Assembly (NCBI GenBank): GCA_002423435.1
Contig: DIWE01000009.1
Span: 32,565 to 96,564, forward strand
DNA: 64,000 nucleotides
Source: Clostridiales bacterium UBA6114
Lineage (GTDB): Bacteria > Bacillota > Clostridia > Oscillospirales > Butyricicoccaceae
Direction of reading: 5' to 3'
Part shown: piece after piece, positions 58,693 to 64,000 of the stretch
Layout of the letters: each line of letters opens with the position of its first letter
How positions within the stretch are numbered: the first letter of the stretch is position 1
The notes under the pieces: model-generated
Told to the model about the DNA's origin: nothing
Seen by the model: only the letters and a program-made list of their open reading frames with translations
The model's database searches: none
Made by a program: the position numbers and the translations under genes

Positions 58693-60600
58693 TCATACCG
58701 CCGCCTCGATGCGTCTTTTCCGCCTGAGGTGACTGATGAGCAGGACGGCCACCAGCGCAAGCCCTGCCAAATCGAACGCAATATGAGGAATGACGCTTAA
58801 AACGCACGCCGCCACCGAAACCAGCCTTTCAAACAACGTAAGACGCATCAGGAAAAAGTTTTCGCAGGCGAGGATGAAGGCAAAGACAAAGGCAATAACC
58901 ATCAGTACCGCCCAGAAATATTCCGTTACGGTTCCGAGCCCCAGTACTGCCGGACGGTACAGGAACAGATAGGGGATGACAAACCCCACGATGGCGAGCC
59001 GGATCGATTCGAGGCAGGTTTTCATAAAGTTGGAGCCCGCCATGCCCGAGGCGACGAGACAGCCGATGGCAACCGGGGGCGTTATCGCCGAAAGCTCGCC
59101 GTAATAAAATACGAAGAAATGGGCGGCAAGCAGCGGAACGCCGTAGGAGGTAAGGGCGGGAGCCCCCAGGAGTGCCGCCAGCACATAAGCGGGCGCGGCG
59201 GGCATCCCCATCCCGAATACGATGCAGGTGATGGCGACAAAGATCGCGAGCAGGAAAAGCGAATCTCCCGCCACGGTAATAACAAATTGCGATATCTTGG
59301 ACGGCAGGCCGGTCGCGGTGAGGATCTGCACCACAATGCCCATGATCCCCATGACGACGGCGATGGACGCCACCGATTTCGAACCGATGTCGAACCCATT
59401 CAGTATTTTTTTGATGAATTCCTTTACAAAACTTCCGCCCTTCAAGGCTTCCCGGATCAGCCCGATAGCCATCAGGGTAAGTATGGCGTAAAAGAGTGAG
59501 ATTTGAGGAGAGTACATTTTAATCAGGAAGATTACCAGCACCACCAGAGGGATGATGAAAACAAGGAACTCCTTCGCAACCTTTTTAAAGGGCTGTAGAG
59601 AGTCGTCGGTCACCCTTTCGTCGCCAAGCTTGATCGCTTTTATGTAGACGGTTAAGGAAATTCCCAGATAGTACAAAAGCGCGGGGGTGGCGCCGAGCAA
59701 TGCAACGGTGATATACGGGGTATTGGTCCAGGAAGCGATAATGAAAGCCGCCGCGTTCATAACCGGGGGCAGAAGCGCCCCGCCGGTAGAGGCCGCCGAT
59801 TCGCATGCCGCCGCAAATTCATTGGGATAGCCGCGGCGCTTCATCAGCGGAATGGAAACGGTGCCGGTCATCGATATGTTCGCGGCGACGCTGCCGGTGA
59901 CCGAACCGATTAGTCCGCTGCTGATAACGGCCACCTGCGCGCTGCCCGATCGGATTTTTCCGCTCGCCGACATCGCCACGTTCATAATACATTCGAGCGC
60001 CCCGAACGCCTGCATCATGCCGGCGAAGATCGAAAACAGCACGATGGTGTTGGCCGAAATACCGCCGAGCATCCCGAAGACACCTGTGAAGTTGGTGGTT
60101 GAATAAGTAATGAGCCGGGCGATGCTCAATCCCCCGTGATAGAAAATGCCCGGAATATGCGGACCGAAATATCCGTAAAGCAGAGTGGCAACGACAATGA
60201 CCGGAATGACCTTGCCCCATTTCATCCAGGTGACGATAAGAAAAATTGCAAGGTAAATCGCGCCCGAGACGATCTTACCGGCACTGTTGACGCCCATTGA
60301 CATTTTATATTCGGTATAATGCGCGGCAATATAAACGGTGACGACGACGCTTGCAGCGGCAAGCAAAATCATCAGGCCGTTTTTGCTCTTGTCCGCCTTG
60401 CTTCCGGCGCCAAGTTTAAGCGCCTGCAGAAACAAGATCAGTAAGGAAAAAAGAAAATGGACCGCCACATGAATATCGGAGTAGACAAAGAGCCTGACTG
60501 ACGAGGCAAAATGATAGATACCCATGCAGATTGCGATGATCGCGGTGATGCGGTCCAGCAAAACGGATTTATCCGTTTCTTGTTGAACAGAATCCGGCAA
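58693..60600 (-). CDS. TRAP transporter fused permease (TAXI type, DctQM fusion)
   Basis: 635 residues with about 16-18 hydrophobic segments. The N-terminal part is DctQ-like. The DctM-like core has 'FSIFAGMMQAFGALECIMN', 'GSVTGSVAANISMTGTVSIP' and 'ASTGGALLPPVMNAAAFIIA'. The latter matches the 4TM/12TM fusion linked to TAXI binding proteins. It moves the ligand delivered by 60670-61752 with an ion gradient. Confidence 0.93.
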   Translation of the reverse strand: MPDSVQQETDKSVLLDRITAIIAICMGIYHFASSVRLFVYSDIHVAVHFLFSLLILFLQALKLGAGSKADKSKNGLMILLAAASVVVTVYIAAHYTEYKMSMGVNSAGKIVSGAIYLAIFLIVTWMKWGKVIPVIVVATLLYGYFGPHIPGIFYHGGLSIARLITYSTTNFTGVFGMLGGISANTIVLFSIFAGMMQAFGALECIMNVAMSASGKIRSGSAQVAVISSGLIGSVTGSVAANISMTGTVSIPLMKRRGYPNEFAAACESAASTGGALLPPVMNAAAFIIASWTNTPYITVALLGATPALLYYLGISLTVYIKAIKLGDERVTDDSLQPFKKVAKEFLVFIIPLVVLVIFLIKMYSPQISLFYAILTLMAIGLIREALKGGSFVKEFIKKILNGFDIGSKSVASIAVVMGIMGIVVQILTATGLPSKISQFVITVAGDSLFLLAIFVAITCIVFGMGMPAAPAYVLAALLGAPALTSYGVPLLAAHFFVFYYGELSAITPPVAIGCLVASGMAGSNFMKTCLESIRLAIVGFVIPYLFLYRPAVLGLGTVTEYFWAVLMVIAFVFAFILACENFFLMRLTLFERLVSVAACVLSVIPHIAFDLAGLALVAVLLISHLRRKRRIEAAV

Positions 60601-60669
60601 AACTACCCACCTCCAGGGTTTTGAAATACTGCCCGGGCTTACCGCCTCGGGCAGCTTTTATTGATCCCA

Positions 60670-61752
60670 CTATCCTTGATAAACGATGAAATTGTCCTGC
60701 CAAAGCCCCGCTTCCTTCAGCGCTCTGGCCGCGCCCGGATGGAAGGGGATATCCGGCACGCAGACGCTGGTGGCATAGTCCTTCAGCACCGCGAGGTCGC
60801 GGGAGATGGTGCCGAGCTCTTCGATGTTTTCCAGGCAGGCCCTGGTGAACACATAGACCGCTTCTTCGCTGACCGAAGCGCTGAACACTACGACGCCGGA
60901 GTTGCGGGGCGCAAGGCGTCCCTCCCCTTCTGGGATAGTATCGTTTTCGGCGTATGTCAGCTCCTGCGCCGCAATGCCGCTGTTAATCTCACCAATACGC
61001 CGGGCGATTTCCTCGTTCATCGACAGTATGTTGATATCCCGCAGCGTAAACAGTTCGATGATGCCGGCGGGCGGGATGCCGTTGCCCCATGTGCCGACGC
61101 AAGCGTCGACACGCCCGTCCTTCAGCGCGTTGAATCCCTCGGCCCACGGGAAGTATTCGATTCTGGCGCTGTCGAAAATACCGTATTGCTCAAAGACAAT
61201 GCGCAGCACTTCGGCCGAAGCGGACCCCACCTCGGGGAAGGCGACCCGTTTTCCGGCAAGGTCTTCGTAGCTCTCGATACCGTTTCCTTTGATGGTGAGG
61301 ATAGGCAGCCTCCACGAAACGAAGCCGAGCGCCTGCAGCATGGCGCTCTCGGGAATCCGGCCCTGAAAAGGCGCTTCGCCTCTCAAAGCCTGAACCAGAT
61401 TGATGGTACCCGCGTAGCCGCCTTCCAGCTCGCCGCTGTTGATAAGATTAATGATCTCAACCGCGCCGGTGGTGACGATAGTAGACGTTCTCAGCTCGGT
61501 GTGGCGGTTAACCACTGAGGACATCGCCTCCAGCGCTACGTTGGCGGTGCCGCCGACGGCGTCGGTACCCAGCCTGAGCTGGTCGATGGGAGAGGACTGT
61601 GCCGGCGCGCCGCTTTCAGTGCCGGCGGAAGCGGCCGGATCGGCTGTGCCTGCCGGCGGCGTCGATGACCCCGCTCCTCCGGAGCTGCAGCCAGCGGCCA
61701 TAACAAGCGCAAAAACAAAAACCAAAAGTATGCTGAACCATTTCTTGAGCAT
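60670..61752 (-). CDS. TAXI-family TRAP transporter solute-binding lipoprotein
   Basis: 360 residues from ATG 61752 (MLKKWFSILLVFVFAL) after GAGGAGGG. It has lipobox MAAGC and a Ser/Gly/Ala/Pro linker. The TAXI domain includes 'LRLGTDAVGGTANVALEAMSSVV', 'GRRVAFPEVGSAS'-like 'LAGKRVAFPEVGSASAEVLR', and 'VDACVGTWGNGIPPAGIIEL'. The ligand of TAXI proteins is usually glutamate or another acid. It is the promoter-proximal gene of the operon TAXI-permease-Tm-1-PEP hydrolase-like. Confidence 0.93.
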   Translation of the reverse strand: MLKKWFSILLVFVFALVMAAGCSSGGAGSSTPPAGTADPAASAGTESGAPAQSSPIDQLRLGTDAVGGTANVALEAMSSVVNRHTELRTSTIVTTGAVEIINLINSGELEGGYAGTINLVQALRGEAPFQGRIPESAMLQALGFVSWRLPILTIKGNGIESYEDLAGKRVAFPEVGSASAEVLRIVFEQYGIFDSARIEYFPWAEGFNALKDGRVDACVGTWGNGIPPAGIIELFTLRDINILSMNEEIARRIGEINSGIAAQELTYAENDTIPEGEGRLAPRNSGVVVFSASVSEEAVYVFTRACLENIEELGTISRDLAVLKDYATSVCVPDIPFHPGAARALKEAGLWQDNFIVYQG

Positions 61753-62159
61753 GAATAACCCTCCTCTTTTATTATGCTGTCCGCGCATCATTATTTTAGA
61801 CAGCCGTTTCATCTTTCCGGTTTAAGGTCTCGAGACAGCTTTATTCTATATGCCGGGAAGGAGAATCACAACATCGTTTTGGCATATTCCACAAAATTCT
61901 CCGTAATTAATAGTTAATATTCCTATTTATGGGTTGCTTTTTACAATAAGATTTAAAGATTTATCGTTATTTTTCACAAAAACGACAGCGATTTTTGGTA
62001 TTGTTTTTTTGGTGACTAAACGGCTCAACCTTTCGGCTGTTTTCGGCTGTTTTCGCTCAGTTTTGAAAAATAAAAAAGCGGCTGAGGTGAAATGCATATC
62101 CACGCATTTCGCCTCAGCCGCTGAAACAAAACCAAAAAAATGCAGTATGTACGATCATT
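61753..62159. other. Intergenic region between the TAXI operon and the right-hand recombinase
   Basis: 407 nt, AT-rich. It should contain the TAXI operon promoter on the minus strand. No gene is supported. It contains the palindrome at 62077-62122 and a short TTTCGGCTGT direct repeat near 62033-62050. Confidence 0.5.
62077..62122. terminator. Palindromic terminator with GAAATGC apex
   Basis: AGCGGCTGAGGTGAAATGC pairs (one G-T) with 62104-62122 around ATATCCAC. It shares the GAAATGCAT....ACGCATTTC apex with 15092-15149. It lies 38 nt beyond the recombinase stop on the minus strand. Confidence 0.65.
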
Positions 62160-63674
62160 TCAAAGGGTAACTGTTTGTTCCGGCTCCGCCTCATAAAACA
62201 GGTTCAGATAAACATCGACGCTTCCGTTTTGATCGACCTCGATTTTTTGGATCATCCGCTTCATCATGGCGTTTGTCATCTCGTCGACGGGCACTATGGC
62301 GCAAGTATTCCGGAAAATCGCGTCTAAGCGCCCCCTAAGCTCTTCCTCCTCCTGCCCATACCCGGTGAGCCTTAGCTCGTTTTCGGTCCGTTCCATTTCC
62401 CGGCGAATCGCCGCCAATTTATCCTTGAGCTCGTCGAGCCCGATAATTTCGTTTAGGTTCATGTCGATATACTTCTGCCTGTCCCTTTTAAGTTTCAAGA
62501 CCTTTGCTTGCAGTTCCTGTTTTCTGTCCTGGTTTCGATTTTTACGCTTTAAGAGCCGTTTAAGCTCGAGCTCCACATTGCGGGCTATACCCGGCTTTTG
62601 GAGCACGGGAATCAAATATTCCCCGACAGCTTCCAAAAGCGCCGACTCATCGACCGGCGTCCTGTTCGGGCAGCTTCCGGCGCCGTTTGCACTGCGTCCC
62701 CCGCACACCCAGTTTACATACGTGTTGCGGTAGGTCCTGACGGTGCGCCTGAAGGAGTGTCCGCAGCATTTGCATTTGATCAGCGTGCTGAAAATATGCC
62801 GGCTGCTTTGGCGCTCCTTATTGAGCTTAAAAGCGGGGCCGCGGCTTACAAGCAGCCTTTGCGCCTTTTCAAACGTACAGGCGTCGACAATCGCAAGGTC
62901 CGGCTGTTCCTTGACCAGCCAGTCGGCCTCATCCTTTTTTACGCGCACCCCCGTTAAAAAATCCTGAACTTCCTGCTTGCCGTTTATCACCTTGCCCGTA
63001 TAAAGCGGGTTTTTTAAAATCCTGGCCACCGCGTTCTGGCTCCAGCTGCAGAGCCGTTTGGTCACAATCCCCTCCCGGTTTAACAGTGCTGCGATCGCGG
63101 CCTGTCCCATGCCTTCGAACACATAAAGCTGAAAAATCCTTTTTACAACGTCCGCTTCATTCCGATTTACGGAAAGATGAAAATAGTCTCCCGCTTTTTT
63201 GTCGTATCCGTATACGATATTCGGTACCCTTCCCTTTTCCGCGTTTAACTTTTTGCTGAATTTAATGCGCTTTGATATATTCTGCGATTCCTCCTGCGCC
63301 AGCGCCCCGTACAGGGTCAGCACAAATTCCGAATTGCCGAGAACCGTCATGTTGGATGTAATGAACAGCGTTTCAATGTTGAGCGACTTGAGCTTTCTCG
63401 TGCTGCTCAAAAGGTCGACCGTGTTTCTCGCAAAACGGCTGATATCCTTCACCACAACCATCTGAAACAATCCGAGCTCGGCGTCCTTCATCAGATTTTT
63501 AAACTGTGTCCGGTTTTTTGTTTTCGTCCCGCTGATGCCTTCGTCGGCATAGATGTTTACCAAAGTATGGCGGTTCCCCGCCGCATATTCTTCAAAAAAT
63601 TTCTTCTGCGTATTCAGGCTGTTTAACTGATCCTCCTTGTCGGTGGATACCCGGCAATAAGCCGCAATCCTCAT
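62160..63674 (-). CDS. Large serine site-specific recombinase
   Basis: 504 residues. The resolvase domain has 'RIAAYCRVSTDKEDQLNSL' (catalytic Ser) and 'VVVKDISRFARNTVDLL'. The recombinase domain has 'GRVPNIVYGYDKKAGDYFHL'. The zinc ribbon is 'KCKCCGHSFRRTVRTYRNTYVNWVC' in parts, with a fourth Cys region 'GSCPNRT'. A coiled coil of about 60 residues follows. It is intact, in contrast to the 18-20 kb recombinase, and resembles SpoIVCA/prophage integrases. The element it mobilises is probably to the right of the window. Confidence 0.92.
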   Translation of the reverse strand: MRIAAYCRVSTDKEDQLNSLNTQKKFFEEYAAGNRHTLVNIYADEGISGTKTKNRTQFKNLMKDAELGLFQMVVVKDISRFARNTVDLLSSTRKLKSLNIETLFITSNMTVLGNSEFVLTLYGALAQEESQNISKRIKFSKKLNAEKGRVPNIVYGYDKKAGDYFHLSVNRNEADVVKRIFQLYVFEGMGQAAIAALLNREGIVTKRLCSWSQNAVARILKNPLYTGKVINGKQEVQDFLTGVRVKKDEADWLVKEQPDLAIVDACTFEKAQRLLVSRGPAFKLNKERQSSRHIFSTLIKCKCCGHSFRRTVRTYRNTYVNWVCGGRSANGAGSCPNRTPVDESALLEAVGEYLIPVLQKPGIARNVELELKRLLKRKNRNQDRKQELQAKVLKLKRDRQKYIDMNLNEIIGLDELKDKLAAIRREMERTENELRLTGYGQEEEELRGRLDAIFRNTCAIVPVDEMTNAMMKRMIQKIEVDQNGSVDVYLNLFYEAEPEQTVTL

Positions 63675-63717
63675 GGCAATCGTCCATCCCCCTCGTGGAA
63701 TTCTTTATGAAGCGCGC

Positions 63718-63942
63718 TTATCCGGCCTGCTGTCTTCCGATGCCTTCATCAGGGGAGGGCGAATGCTCCAGTTTTTTAAGAATCAGCTCGGCAGTCAATT
63801 TCGTTATGAAATTTTCCGTCGCATCCTCCGTGTTCGGATTGTGGAATGTAATTTTCAGTTTGTTTTCTGTCAAGGAAACCGCCTCCCCTTGTCTCAATAT
63901 ATATTGGACAAGCAGTCGGATTATTCCAAAATTGTGTTCCAT
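63718..63942 (-). CDS. Small hypothetical protein upstream of the recombinase
   Basis: 74 residues from ATG 63942, chosen for GGAG about 8 nt upstream. MEHNFGIIRLLVQYILRQG... then 'ITFHNPNTEDATENFITKL'. No family is recognised. It is co-directional, 44 nt before the recombinase, and may be a small excision or regulatory partner. Confidence 0.55.
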   Translation of the reverse strand: MEHNFGIIRLLVQYILRQGEAVSLTENKLKITFHNPNTEDATENFITKLTAELILKKLEHSPSPDEGIGRQQAG

Positions 63943-63965
63943 CCCATAAGCTCCCGAAAAAGCCA

Positions 63966-63999
63966 AGGCCGTGGGGAACTTTCGTTCCCTACGGCCTCA
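63966..63999 (-). terminator. Terminator hairpin with GAAA tetraloop at the window edge
   Basis: Minus strand: AGGCCGTAGGGAAC, loop GAAA, GTTCCCCACGGCCT, then TTGGCTTTTTC. It probably ends a transcript arriving from beyond the window. Confidence 0.7.
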
Positions 64000-64000
64000 G

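Overview
The window comes from a spore-forming anaerobic Firmicute, most likely a Clostridia member of the Oscillospiraceae type. This is an inference. It rests on an alpha/beta-type small acid-soluble spore protein, the TepA/YlzJ-like pair, DUF1540, a clostridial ferredoxin, a Na+-pumping oxaloacetate decarboxylase with a separate biotin carrier, PPDK, an ECF vitamin transporter, and strong AGGAGG ribosome binding sites. No rRNA, CRISPR array or replication origin was seen.

Layout. 1-400: four tRNAs (Arg, His, Gln, Lys). 685-5350: a TRAP transporter operon with an amidohydrolase. It carries a partial tandem duplication and is preceded by an unusual structured leader. 5.4-11.5 kb: a sugar or polyol catabolic cluster (polyol dehydrogenase, semialdehyde dehydrogenase, split transketolase) with a LacI regulator and candidate operators. 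11.5-12.1 kb: debris of a surface-repeat protein and an IS30-type element. 12.2-17.9 kb: a spore protein, an amidase, a ferritin-like protein, a broken MFS pump, a ketopantoate reductase-like enzyme, an orphan DNA methyltransferase, DUF1540 and a ferredoxin. 17.9-26.3 kb: a decayed mobilizable element with a frameshifted large serine recombinase, a frameshifted relaxase and an intact MobC. Its cargo is a DUF6076-like protein and a sigma factor/ABC-2 module, and imperfect inverted repeats flank the whole element. 26.4-28.5 kb: a Cys-rich charged protein, tepA, ylzJ, a 156-bp MITE and a nitroreductase. 28.5-32.4 kb: an ECF-type, probably cobalamin, transporter behind an attenuator-like leader. 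32.7-36.3 kb: tadA and a TPP-riboswitch-controlled thiamine-precursor ABC transporter. 36.5-43.4 kb: an odd MetH-like mini-protein, a C-terminal protease, argS, a DUF1934 gene, murI and ddl. 43.6-51.8 kb: PPDK, the oxaloacetate decarboxylase complex, PutP and SecG. 51.8-55.7 kb: PhoR, PhoB, PhoU and PstB. 56.5-61.8 kb: a PEP-hydrolase-like protein, a Tm-1-like protein and a TAXI TRAP transporter. 62.1-64.0 kb: a second serine recombinase.

The genes suggest an anaerobe that interconverts PEP, pyruvate and oxaloacetate, exploits a sodium gradient (OadB, PutP and probably the TRAP importers), and scavenges B vitamins.

The most interesting signal is a two-copy structured element at 5204-5345 and 42128-42240. 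Each copy joins a nearly identical GC-rich block of about 41 nt to a second hairpin. The arm sequence of that hairpin differs between copies but in each case pairs with the Shine-Dalgarno region of the gene downstream: the TRAP operon in one copy, murI in the other. It could be an undescribed cis-regulatory RNA or a palindromic mobile repeat. Other signals worth following are the MITE fused to the nitroreductase stop codon, a 28-nt repeat just after two unrelated genes, the ECF leader, and the Tm-1/PEP-hydrolase/TAXI operon.
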